Source: Tribonema minus
Lineage: Eukaryota > Sar > Xanthophyceae > Tribonematales > Tribonemataceae
Length of the DNA: 64,000 nucleotides
Direction: 5' to 3'
Assembly (NCBI GenBank): GCA_017506865.1
Contig: JAFCMP010000235.1
Span: forward strand, 496,001 to 560,000
Made by a program: the position numbers and the translations under genes. The notes under the pieces were generated by a model. It was given only the letters and a program-made list of their open reading frames with translations, was not told the DNA's origin and made no database searches. This document shows positions 11,001 through 20,823 of this stretch, one piece after another. Numbering within the stretch: the first letter of the stretch is position 1; each line of letters begins with the position of its first letter.

Positions 11001-13556
11001 ACGCCTACCACACCCATGACACTGATACCCGATCCCTTGGCTACGGAGGAGTCCTCATTGCGCGTCAGTGCCACCGACCGCTGCGGACCTCAAAACCTGA
11101 TGACTGTGCCTGCACACTCCGAAGTGTAGAGAGAAGTATATGGGAGCATATCGGGTAGACTATGCACGTGAGCTTCGCGCTCCGAGACGCACTCACGAAG
11201 GCAGCGGCATCTGCCACCACTAACCCTAACCCTAACCCTAAGCGGTGAACACACGCCAGACCGCCGTGCGAAACAAACGACTCTGTCAGCTCCAAACACA
11301 TCGCCCATGCAGTGACTTGAACAAAACAGTCACTCATGCGCAGAGTCGCCGCTGCACTCACCTGGCCGCTCCCTTCCGTTGTGGTCTACGGCTCAAGATA
11401 AGTCACTCAGTCACTCACCCGCTTACTCGCCGCCGTCCAATTCACCATGGCCGCAGGATCCACCATCACAGGGCCGCCCATATTACGCGGCTCAGATGAC
11501 TCACTTACTCACTCACTCACTCACTTGTGGAGCTACTCACCATGGCAGTGGGGTCCGCCATCACCTGGCCGCCCGACGACGCCACCACCTGCAGCGGCTG
11601 CTGCATCACCGGCACCACCACCGGCGCCGCCGCCACCACCGCAGCAGGCGCGGGCGGCCCAGGCGTGAACTCCTTGGCCTTAGGGTTGAACTTGAACTCC
11701 TTGGCGTTGGGGTTAAACTTGAAGCTGAGCTTGCTCGCCTCCTTTGCGGGCGCTGCCATAGCGCCCCCAGCCGCCAGCTTTGGCACGTCACTGACAACGG
11801 CCGCCTTCGCCGCGGGCTGCGCGGCCACTTTGGCGCCCGCAGCAGCAGCGGCGGGAGCCGCTGCGGCGCCGTCCACAGCTGCGCCCTGCAGCAGCGCGGC
11901 TGGCGCAGCGGCAGGCACTGCCGCATTCTCCGCTCCCGCTGCTGGCGCCGCCGCCGCCGCCTTGGCCGCCTTGTCCCGGAGCTCCGTGGCAGCGGGCGCC
12001 GCCGCCGTCGTGACGGTGGCGGAAGCGGCCTTGCTCATGTCAGCGCTCGCCGGCGGCGCCACGCTGCCCTGCACCATGGCCGCCCAAGACATGGTCCTCT
12101 TAGGTGCCCCCACGTCCCCCGCAGCCGCTGCGCCCCTCCCAGCGTCCTCGCCGCCGCCCTCCGCTGCTGCTGCTGCCGCCGCGGCAGGCGGCGGCGGCGG
12201 CGACGCCGGCTTGCCGGACGGCGGCAGGCCCGGCGGCGCCGCGAGCCTGTCCGTCCGCTCCGCCGCCGCTGCTGCCGGCAACTCCTTCCTGTTGACGCCC
12301 AGCTGCAGCACGCCCGACAGCTCCGCCTTGGCGGCCTCGCGCATGCGCAGCGCCGGCGGCCGGTACGCCGTGCCCGCGGCTCCGCCGCCGCTGATGCCAA
12401 TGCCGCTGCCGCCCCTGCCCGTCGCGGCGCCGCTGCTGCTGCCGCCGGCGGAGAATCGCCCGCCTGCTGCTATGCCATTGCCTCTCGGCGCGCCGCCGCT
12501 GCGCGCGTCAGCGAGCAGCGCCGCCGTGCTCGTGCCTCTGCCTGCCAGGCCGCCTGTGCCCAGGACGCCGCTGTAGCGGGCCTCCTCGTCGTCGTTGTCG
12601 TTGTCGGCCTCCCGGGCCTGGTTGCGCTCCTCGCGCAGGTGGGGGTTGGAGGACTGCTTGCCCTCTATCTCGCGCGCCAGCCTCTCCGCGTGGCTGCGCA
12701 TCGCGGGTGTCAGCTTGGACTTGTCCAGCTGCGTCGTGTAGAGATTCTCGTCGAAGCTGGACTTGACGTTGAACAGCCTCTCGTTGGCCTCGAATTGATC
12801 CCAGGCGCCGGCACCGGAGCCCCCCCCCATGCCCCTGCCGCCCATTGCGTCGCCAAGGCCACCCTTACTGCCGCCCTGCTGGGGCAGCGGCTCTAGCCAC
12901 GACGAATCCGCGGCCTGCAGCTCGCGGTCGCCGCCGCCTCGGGAAGGGCGAGCGCTGATGTCGGTATCCGTAGCGAAATCCATCTTCTGGCCTCGGTGGG
13001 CCAGGGGGAAGGACGGTGCATGCAGCTGCACAACGTCCCGCGCCTGCAGGCACAGGGTGGACCCCACCTCTCCGTTGCGGGACAGCCGCAGCAGGATGGT
13101 GAAGGCCTGGTCTCTGAAGGGGGTGCAGGTGTGCAGGATGCCCTCATGAGACGTGCCATCCCTCATCTGCAGCTGCACCCGCTCCCCCACCAGGACCTTG
13201 GCGAAGGCTATGAACCTCTCCCTGCAAGCCAGCAGGTAGCCATCGGCGCTGCTCCCATTGACGCCGGTGCTGCCTCCGGAGGCTGCCGTGCCACTGTTTT
13301 TGGTGCCGCCTACGGCACCGGAGGCACCGGCCGGCGGACCATCGGCACGGGAGGGGCCAGCCTGTCCCCTGTCCACCATCAGAGCCCTGCCTGCGAAGCC
13401 GGAGTCCTCCTGCTGCAACGCAGAGGGGATGCTCTCCAAAAGCAGCTCACCGACGGGGGAATCAGGGGGCTTGCTCTCCGGAGCGAATTCGAACTGCTTT
13501 GCGCATACATGCCTCCAGTCCCAGTTGCTACTGTAGGTTTGCTTCAGGTCTTTCAT
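8033..13556 (-). CDS. Ataxin-2/Pbp1 homologue with Gln-rich exons
   Basis: The first coding exon (13556-11541, 672 codons) carries, in order, a Sm-like SM-ATX domain at about residues 112-183 (RFIAFAKVLVGERVQLQMRD), an acidic TDTDIS stretch near 196, an LsmAD domain at about 252-313 (WDQFEANERLFNVKSSFDE), a long Ala/Pro/Gly region, and a doubled PAM2-like motif near 609-632 (FNPNAKEF then FNPKAKEF). Ataxin-2 proteins bind RNA and, through PAM2, the MLLE domain of poly(A)-binding protein, and act in stress granules and mRNA turnover. Four downstream exons fit: 10601-10359, 9572-9429, 8991-8713 and 8344-8033, of 81, 48, 93 and 104 codons. All are phase 0 and all are Gln/Met/Pro-rich, like the C-terminal half of animal ataxin-2. 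A 24-base microexon ending at 11362 is possible. The stop codon was not located. Exon 1 is firm; joins to the Gln-rich exons are inferred. Confidence 0.85.
9580..10190. repeat. Imperfect tandem repeat inside an ataxin-2 intron
   Basis: At least four diverged units share the core GCAGCAGCGATGCTCAGCGA followed by (A/G)CAGCGCTCA, then ACACAGGTGC, and then a stretch with CATCTGCCG. Cores begin near 9592, 9699, 9781 and 9968, with uneven spacing of roughly 80-190 bases. The array fills the intron between exons 9429-9572 and 10359-10601. Confidence 0.6.
11220..11242. repeat. CCCTAA telomere-like tract
   Basis: Three to four CCCTAA units in the intron after ataxin-2 exon 1, in the orientation opposite to the tracts at 465-574. 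Confidence 0.8.
11398..11600. repeat. Duplicated exon-end/donor segment with (TCAC)n
   Basis: The plus-strand sequence around the ataxin-2 exon 1 donor (11530-11580) is repeated in diverged form at about 11439-11490. The copy would encode a similar end, VMADPTAM against MVDPAAM, again followed by GTGA. TCAC/CTCA microsatellite runs lie between and beside the two copies (about 11400-11420 and 11500-11527). Confidence 0.6.
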
Positions 13557-14523
13557 GAATTCGAATGTTCACATTCTGTCGTGCAATGAATGGAGGACAC
13601 GGTGATGTATGTAGAAACAAGTCCCCTGTCTGGGCAAGCAGAACTGCGCTGTGCAAGCAGCAGCGCACCACACACCACCTGATCAGTGAGAGCATGGTTC
13701 AAGTGCGGGCAAGGTAGGTGATCACCTCACTTGAATGCTTGAATGCACTGCTTTATAGTGATGATGTACAAAAATAATGACCTGAATGTTTACCTCTTGA
13801 TCACCAGCGTATTTCAGAAACACAGAGGCGTTTACATCACTACGAGGACAACTGATGTTTTGGGCTGTCTGCATTGGCCAAGACAGCACAGAAGATGCTC
13901 TGGTGACTGCTGCCATGGTCGGTTAGAGCCATTGCCTAACGAAGTTCTACAAACATCACTTTCCTTGCAGCTAAGGCTTGATAAACACAGCGACACTTTG
14001 CCCTCTTGTGTGTTTGCTTTTGCAGCCAGGGCCGCGCATCAGACCACCTGCGAAGGAACAGCACATAACCAGCTCCACTTGCCACAAAGCGGCGTCAACG
14101 ACAGTACTCATGAAATTGCATAGAGCCCGAGGACAGCCATTCACTGGCCAGGAGTGTGCATCATTGGGTACCAAAGTGGAGCATACGCTTGCGACACATA
14201 ACTGTGCTGTGCTTGTAAGCATCGTCACGGCTCTCATGTAAAGCCTACATCGCGCCAAGGCTGTCGCCGCCACCATGTGCGTGACGTGCTGTGGCCAGCG
14301 CACCGCCATGACGCACGCAGCCAAGCAATGCAGTGAGCACGAGCACAGTCAACGGATCTGCTGCAATGTGCATTGCCCTGAATGCCCACGCAGCACCGCT
14401 GCCGCAACAGGCAGCCTTCATCCCCTGATCCTCCGCTACCCCCCCGCTACCCCATGACCCCCTATAGACCCCCCCCCCCCCCCCCCCCCTGCCCCTGGAA
14501 TGCTACCCTGCCTGTGTTCACTA
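13557..14523. other. Intergenic region with poly-C tract
   Basis: Lies between the ataxin-2 start and the SRRM1-like stop, both minus-strand genes. It should hold the ataxin-2 promoter/5' UTR and the SRRM1-like 3' UTR. The only feature seen is a run of about 20 C at 14469-14489. No conserved frame. Confidence 0.5.
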
Positions 14524-17500
14524 TCAAAACGACTCGCTGCGCTCCCTACGCCTGCCGCTGCCGCCGCCGCCGCCATGGCTCCCCCTGCTCGCCTTCATGG
14601 CTGCGAGGGCGGCTTCGCGCAGCTCCGCCTCGCGCTCCTGAGCAACCGCCTCACCGCCGCCGCCGCCGTCGCCTGGCGAAGACCAATCACTGTCAATGCC
14701 GCCGACCGCGCCGCTGTCGTCCCAGCCCTCGTCAGCGGCAGCGGCATCGCCATTTGGCGGCGGCGGCGCCCAGCGGCCGTCGCTGCCGCTGCGGCGCCGG
14801 CCGCCGCCGCCGCCGTTGCGCTCAATCTCCGCACTGTAGCTGCTGCTGCCGCCGCTGCTGCGGCTGCGGCCGCGGCGCCCGCGAGCTGGGGGCGCCACCT
14901 CCTCATCACTGGCCCAACTGCCGTCATCCCTGCCGCCGCCGCCGCCGCCGCCATTTCTCGCCTCCCTCTCGTGTCTGTGGCTGCTGCCACGGCCACCGCT
15001 CCTGCCGCCGCCGCCGCCCTCGCCCTCGCGCCGCGGCCGCCTGTCATCACCGCCTCTCTGGCGGCGCGGCCGCGCCTCAGGTGACGCGCTCCTGCTGGCG
15101 CTGGGCGCTGCTGCGGCCACCGGGCTCTCGCTCTCACGGCGCCGCCGCTGGCGGTGCTTATGCACTTGGCGCGCTTCGCCGCCGCTGCCGCCGCCGCTGC
15201 GCTCCTCGCGACCGCGGGCTCTCAGCGGACTCGCGCTGCGCTCACTGCTGCCGCCGCGCTTGCGCTCTGCGCGCCGGCTGCCGCGGCCCTCGCCGCGCGG
15301 CTGCTTGGGCGGGGGCGGACTCGCGCTGCTGCCGCTGCTGCCCGCGCGCGCGGCGCCGCGGCGCTCGTCGCGCGGCGGCGCTGCTGCAGCCGGGCTCGCG
15401 CTGCGCTCGCCCTCATCCGCCTGGCGGCGCGCGCCGCCGACGCGCTGCTCCCGCCGCCGCTTCGGCGGAGGCGGGCTTATGCTGCGCGCTGCTGCGGGGC
15501 TGGCGCTGCGCTCGTCGCGCGCGCGCCGCCGCCGCCCGCCGCGTGGCAGCAGCGGGCTCGCGTCGCGCTGCGCGCCGCGCTGCAGCAGCGGGCTGCCGCC
15601 GTCGCTGTCCTCGCTGCGGCCGCGCGCAGCACGGCGTGGCGGCGGCGACGGCGGAGGGGCGCTGGCGCCATGGCGGCGCTGCGGCCGCGACAGCAGCGGG
15701 CTTGACCCTGAGCTGCTAGACGCGTCCTCCTGCTCCTCATGAGCGCGACTGCTGCGCGTGCGCGGCGGCGGGCTCATGCTGCCTTCCTCCTGCTCCTGAT
15801 GCCTGCTCGTCCGCCTGCCGCTCTGGTGAGCCCCGCGCTCGGCACCAGCGCCGCCGCGACCGCCGCCGCGACCGCCGCCGCTGGGCGGCTCTGTGCTCGC
15901 GCTGCGGTCCGCGCGTCTGCCGCCGTCGTCGCGGCGCGCGCGCTGCTGCCGCGGAGGCGGCGACGGGCTAGCACTGCGCTCGCGCCTTTCCGAGCGCCGC
16001 GGCGCAGTCGGCTGCTGCGCGCTGCGATCGCGCGGCGCGTGCTGCGGAGGGGAGGGGCTGATGGCCCTCTCCCGCCCGCCGCCGCTGATGCCGCCGCCGC
16101 CGCCGCCCGCGCCGCTGCCGCGCCAGGGCCGCTGCGGGCTCGTGCTGCCCTCCCGCGCTCGCACGTCCCACCGGCGCCGCCCAGGCTTTGCGGCTGCGTC
16201 ATCACCCGCACGCTGCTGCTGCGTCGCATCTGGGCTCGCGCCGTGCGCGCGCATGTCCCACCTGCGCCTGCCACCGCCGCGCTCCGCAGCTGCGGGTTCG
16301 CGCTCTGCCGCGGCGGCGCTGCCGCCGCTGCGCACCGCTGCCGCCGCCGGCGTGCGCCTGTCCCACTTGGACGCCCTCTCCTCCTCCTCGTCCGCGATCA
16401 TGCGCCGCGGCGCCGGTGGCGGCGGCGGCGTCGGGCTGGGGCTGCGCTGCTGCTGCTGCTCCCGCGCGCGGCCGCGCGGCGCGGGGCTGCGGCTCCTGCT
16501 GTCGCGCTGCCGCGCCGCGCGCCTGCGCTCCTCCTCGCGCTCCCTGTACTGGGCGCGCTCTCGCTCGCGCTCTCGTTCGCGCTCCCTCTGGCGCTCCCTC
16601 TCGCGCTCGCTCTCGCGTTCGCGTTCGCGGTCGCGCACCGCATCGCGCTCCCGCCGCTCGCGGTCACGGTCGCGGTCCCGGTCGTCGTCGCGGCGGCGCG
16701 AGCGGCTGCGGCTCCTGCTCCGGCTGCGCTCGCGCGTTGCCGCGCCGCGCCGCCCATCGTCGCCGCCGCCGCCGCCGCCGTCGTCCCACCGCCGCCGCCT
16801 GCCGCTGCCGCCCTCCCCGCGCGCCGCGCCGCCGTCTGCCGCCTGCGCCGCTGCGGCGGGCGCCGCCGCCGCCGCCGCCGCCGCCAGGGGCGCCGCGGGC
16901 GCGCCCCAGCGGCTGGCGCGCTTGCTGCCCGCGGCGCCGAAGGGCTCCGGTGCCGGCGCCGGCGCCGCCGCCTGCTTCTGCGGCACGGCCTGGAACGGTC
17001 CGGGGGCGGCGCTCAGCGCGGCGGCGAGCGCTGCGGCCTGCGCGGCCTGCGCCGCCGCCGCCGCCGCCTGCTGCGCGAGCATCTCCTCCTTCTTCTGCTC
17101 GAGGAACGCGGCGGGGATGCCGCCGGGGCACGCCTGCGCATCCGCGAGTAGCGCCCAGAGCTCCTCCATGAACGGGCGCGTCGCCTTCTCGAGGAAGCCC
17201 GTGAGCTGGAGCTGCAGCTTGCGTGGGTCGAGCCGCGCCGAGTCGGCGGAAGCCTCGAGGAAGTTGATCGCCGTGCCGATTACAATGTCGTCCTCGTAGC
17301 CGAGGAGCTGCGTGATCTTGCCCGTGATCCACTTGGACATGACGGGCAGGTTGACCTTCTTCATGTCCACCTGCGGCGGGGAGGGGGAGGGGGGGGGGGT
17401 CGGGGGGGCGGCGGCTGTGCGGTAAGGGGGGTGGTGCGGGCGGGGGGCTGTCAGTGCTCAGGCGTGGGTGTCTTAGGTGACTATGGCGTGGCGTGTGGGA

Positions 17501-18438
17501 TTGTGGAGCGTGTGTGCAGCGCTGTTCGTGGTGGCAAGCAAGACGCTGTGCTATGCGACGCCGACTGTACCGCAATGACACTGCGACACCATCTGTTGTC
17601 AGCTCGTCAAGTGGTGTCAACCTAAGCCAGCAAGGCGATTTGTGTAGCCAACGCTGCGGACGCTGTGGCTGGTATCTTGCATGCAGCATAGGGTTTGCGT
17701 ATTAGCAATTGGTGCGCTGGAAAGAGGCGGCGCAGCTGGCTGACGTACAGCAGGCTACTGGCAGCACAATTGGGAACATACGCACACTAGGTCGGTGAGA
17801 AGCATGAGGCGAGGGCATCGGAGGCACTGCGGCAAGTCCTGCAAAGTGTTGCAAGCTCTGATTGTGATGGTATTGCGAGTGTATGACAGATGAGCACTGC
17901 GCATGCGACGTGACGCATGCATCGTTCAACGTCCGTCCTGCCATGGAGGGTCAAAGTCATGTGAAAGTCTGCCCTGGCATGTAGTCTTTCAAAACGAGCC
18001 CGGAGAAATGGCTCATGCATGAGTATGTGAATGAGCATGATCATCCTGTCTGCAAGCACTGGTATCAAAACGTCATGACCAGAATCCAGTTGCAGCGACA
18101 TGTATTTATATACAAGTAGCAAGTGAAGTAGCGGGCAAGGTCGGCATACTGCCAAACACTGTCGATCCTTTGCAACAGCTGCGAAATCTCTAACTGTCGC
18201 AGACAGCGCAGTGACCATCAGACCCTGCCAATGCAGTACGATCATCACAAGCGCTCCAGTGCGAGCGGACGGCCCAGTATGTAGTACTGAAGGCTCGTGG
18301 ATTGCAAGGCCGACGCACCTTGAGTTCCAGCGTCTTGCTGAACATGTCAGCCTTCGCCATTTTTTTCATTAGCGCCTTGTCTCCGCCCCAGCGCGAGTCT
18401 TGGTCGGCAGTGGTGCCTCTGAAGAAGTTGCCAGCCAT
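14524..18438 (-). CDS. SRRM1 (SRm160)-type PWI/RS splicing coactivator
   Basis: Two exons: 18438-18319 (40 codons, starting MAGNFFRGTTADQDSRW) and 17370-14524 (948 codons plus stop), with a 948-base intron; both junctions are phase 0. Residues 41-125 form a PWI domain (VDMKKVNLPVMSKWITGKIT, then LTGFLE and GIPAAFLEQKKEEM), and the N-terminus matches the SRRM1 start RGTSAEQD. The rest is low-complexity Ala/Gly followed by a long Arg-Ser/Arg-Glu/Arg-Asp domain ending RERSESF. SRRM1 proteins bind nucleic acid through the PWI domain, bridge SR proteins to snRNPs, and associate with the exon-junction complex in the nucleus. The length of about 988 residues is in the usual range. The large exon is extremely GC-rich, so opposite-strand frames are open over most of it; these are treated as shadows. 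Confidence 0.92.
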
Positions 18439-18532
18439 CTTTCCAACTTGTTTGGAATCGCCTAATCAGGGCTCTGGAGCAGGGGGTAGCAAGCACAAGT
18501 AGCAGCGCAGGCAGTGCAAGGGGACGCTTAGG
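18439..18532. promoter_or_regulatory. Possible short bidirectional promoter interval
   Basis: Only 94 bases separate the minus-strand SRRM1-like start from a plus-strand ATG at 18533. No TATA box was recognised. The call rests on geometry alone. Confidence 0.25.
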
Positions 18533-18727
18533 ATGGAATCGACTTATGTGCATGCGGGCCTTTCTAGGCGCCACACCAGCGGCGGTAGCGCTCTGCCAAA
18601 AATCGCTGATAAAGCTCAAGTTTCTGGTGCCAGTGCGACGTCCTCTGGAGGAATAACTGTACCTGCGTTTGCTGAGGGTATGATTTCTGCAGTGCCAGCA
18701 GCACACGCCGGCTCCACCAGCACCTAG
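18533..18727 (+). CDS. Short ORF upstream of the Ala-rich gene, uncertain
   Basis: 64 codons rich in Ser, Ala and Gly, with no recognised family. A consensus donor (GCG then GTGAGTAG) follows at 18749, just after the stop. The region may therefore be a 5' exon or leader of the plus-strand gene whose later exon lies at 19017-19423, rather than an independent protein. Confidence 0.2.
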   Translation: MESTYVHAGLSRRHTSGGSALPKIADKAQVSGASATSSGGITVPAFAEGMISAVPAAHAGSTST

Positions 18728-19016
18728 CTACCGCACAGCCGCGCCGCGGTGAGTAGACTTTTTAATCCTCGGAGGCAGTGCTCGAAACGCAACTTCAACT
18801 TTCTCGGCGAAGCTCAGTGTCCTGTACACACAGTAAATGTCCAGTTTGTTGAGCATGTCATACGTTACAGGCTATTTGTTCACAACCAGATGCCACCGAA
18901 AACAAGCGTGCTCAATGAGGAGGCGACGCATGGATGCGGATTCGCTGCAGAAATTACTTCAGACAGCCTTCACGGCTCAGCCATTCCGCATGATGATGCA
19001 GACCTGAACACCGTGA

Positions 19017-19423
19017 CAGCACAAACAGACTCAGCGATTCGCCTCCCTCTCCTTCGATCTCTACCAGGAAGCGCTCGTGCCGTCGCCGCCCACGCCCGCC
19101 GCCGCCGCGCCGCCGCCACCAGCAGCAGCAGCAGCGCCTGCCGCCGCCGCCGCCACGAACGCGACGCGGCAGGCGGTGGCGCGGCTCGACGCCGGGCAGC
19201 GCGCACAGCTCGACGCGCGCGCCGCCGACCTGCGCCGCTACCTGCTCGAGACGGGCGTCCTCGAGGAGGTCGCGCGCGCCATAGTTGAAGTTGCCGCCGA
19301 CGCCGGCGCTGCGCGCGACGATGCCGCCGCCAGGTCCGAGCCCGGAGGTGCGGGCACGGCTGCGCCCGAAGACACCAACAGCGGCGGCGGCGGCAGCGGT
19401 GGCGTGCTGCCGCCCGATGCCGT
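19017..19423 (+). pseudogene. Ala-rich exon with weak MYCBP-like motif, cut by the retrotransposon
   Basis: Open frame following an acceptor-like TGACAG: residues FASLSFDLYQEALVPSPP, an Ala/Pro linker, then ADLRRYLLETGVLEEVARAI. The last segment resembles the start of the c-Myc-binding protein family (FRRYLEKSGVLDTLTKVL), small proteins that bind AKAPs and Myc. The resemblance covers only about 25 residues. The frame runs straight into the 5' LTR at 19424 and stops inside it at 19505. No continuation was found after the 3' LTR at 31480, so the gene is probably inactivated or truncated here. Confidence 0.35.
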
Positions 19424-19836
19424 TGATACGGCTTGGGGGTGTATTCAAACAGTTACAGGCAGTTACACCTCACAGGTTGGCACAGGTCTCAGTAGACCTG
19501 TGTAGTCGGTGTAGACCTTGACATGTGATTGAGAGCTGGCCTGACCTTAGTTGAAGGCAGGTGCAACTAGTTGGGTCACATGCCAAAGGGCACATCAAAG
19601 TAGCATGCACAGCATCAGAACCCCCCCTGCAAGCAGCAAGCCCGAACCTTGCTGTGCCAGCCATCGTCCAGCCCCAAGCCTTCCGTCTCTCAGCAGCAGA
19701 ATAAAATATCCGGTAAGCGTATCGCGTTTCCTTTCGCATAACATTTCATTTGAGTTCTCTGAAGCGTGTCTACTTGTTTTGCTCTTCCAGCTTGCTTGTT
19801 TGCATTCATGACAGCATCACAAGGTAAGCCGCTTCA
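19424..19836 (+). repeat. 5' LTR
   Basis: 413 bp, starting TGATACGGC and ending CCGCTTCA. It contains AATAAAATA at about 19702, a donor-like CCG/GTAAGCG, an acceptor-like TTGCTCTTCCAG about 80 bases later, and a second strong donor AAG/GTAAGCC 12 bases before its end. It differs from the 3' LTR at six positions: five transitions and one A/T. Confidence 0.95.
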
Positions 19837-19839
19837 ATT

Positions 19840-19856
19840 TGGCACCCGAAGACAGT
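19840..19856 (+). promoter_or_regulatory. Primer binding site for minus-strand DNA synthesis
   Basis: TGGCACCCGAAGACAG begins three bases after the 5' LTR. TGG pairs with the CCA end of a tRNA, as in most LTR elements. The tRNA identity was not assigned. Confidence 0.8.
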
Positions 19857-20042
19857 CCTTACCTCGTGCTAACCCCGCCCGCAAGGGCAGCAGCGTGGTG
19901 ATCGCTGTCCAATGTATCACTGCTCGAATCGTGTCAAAGCCTTTCGAGGACCCAGATTACGTAAAGCAATACGTAAAGAACAGCCGTGGGAAGCGAGTTA
20001 AACGTTAATCACGCTAGGTTCCTGCACTAGAATGCTTATGAC

Positions 20043-20083
20043 GGGGCGGCGTAGTGGTGCACCGCTACGTCGTGACCCGCCCC
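20043..20083 (+). other. Leader hairpin with GGTGCACC palindrome
   Basis: GGGGCGG (20043-20049) can pair with CCGCCCC (20077-20083). Inside it, CGTAGT-GGTGCACC-GCTACG forms a near-perfect palindrome. It sits in the untranslated leader, where retroelements keep dimerisation and packaging signals. A palindromic GUGCAC loop is one of the two known HIV-1 dimer-initiation types. Function is inferred. Confidence 0.5.
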
Positions 20084-20548
20084 CTTGATGTCAACGACGC
20101 AGTGCGTGCTGCACGGGTCTGAGCAGCAATGAACATGCAACTTCATTTAGCTGGCCTTATTCTGCGGCTCATCTGTGGTTGATGAACGTGGTCACGTGGA
20201 CCCATATAGGACATCGAGGGTAGACCCGTGCGGTAGCGCGCTGTGTACACCAGCTTGCGCGCCGTACACTATCACGTCACGAACGCACCAGAGTCTCCCG
20301 GGAGAACGCGCGGAGATCCTTTAGGGGGGACACGTGATAGCTTGTGTATCAGAAGTCACAGAAACGGTAGTGACTTGTCATAGACAGTGTTAAGTGGTTG
20401 CACTCGAGAAGTCTCGAGAATAAGCGCACAAAGGGGCATGCGCTGCCACTTTTCTGGCTGTAACGGTTGCCTATGACTAGAATAAAAACCCTACCGCATG
20501 CTTTTCCTTAGTAATTTGCTCTAAAGCTGATATGACTAGCTTTTTGCA

Positions 20549-20564
20549 AAGAAGGGGGAGAGGA
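20549..20564 (+). promoter_or_regulatory. Second polypurine tract in the leader
   Basis: AAAGAAGGGGGAGAGG shares 14 identical bases (GCAAAGAAGGGGGA, including the preceding GC) with the 3' polypurine tract. It could prime an extra plus-strand start, but its position upstream of gag is unusual. Confidence 0.4.
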
Positions 20565-20823
20565 GTCTAGCTTAAGAGCAAAGCGATGCAATTTTGCTTC
20601 ATGATTGTACGGCCGCAATTGTGTTGCAGAATTGACAACGCGGTCGATCTGTACAACTGCTATGTCAAACTGGCTGGCTTGCAGTTCAGAGTGCCCTAGT
20701 AGCATCAGACCTCGTGCAGAGGCGTGCGGGGCATAGACGGCTCGTGCGCTGACAATTTAAAATCATGGTTTTGTCGTCGCACTCAGCTTCATGCGCGTGA
20801 ATCGTGTGCAGGATACACCATAA

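Noticed and set aside
11379..12896. 505-codon plus-strand frame
   Set aside because: Antisense of ataxin-2 exon 1, low complexity, no family; the minus strand has SM-ATX, LsmAD and PAM2.
14382..17299. Very long plus-strand frames (445-470 codons) opposite SRRM1
   Set aside because: They are Arg/Ala/Pro-rich readings of the antisense of the RS/Ala-rich exon. The minus-strand frame has a recognisable PWI domain and a matching upstream exon.
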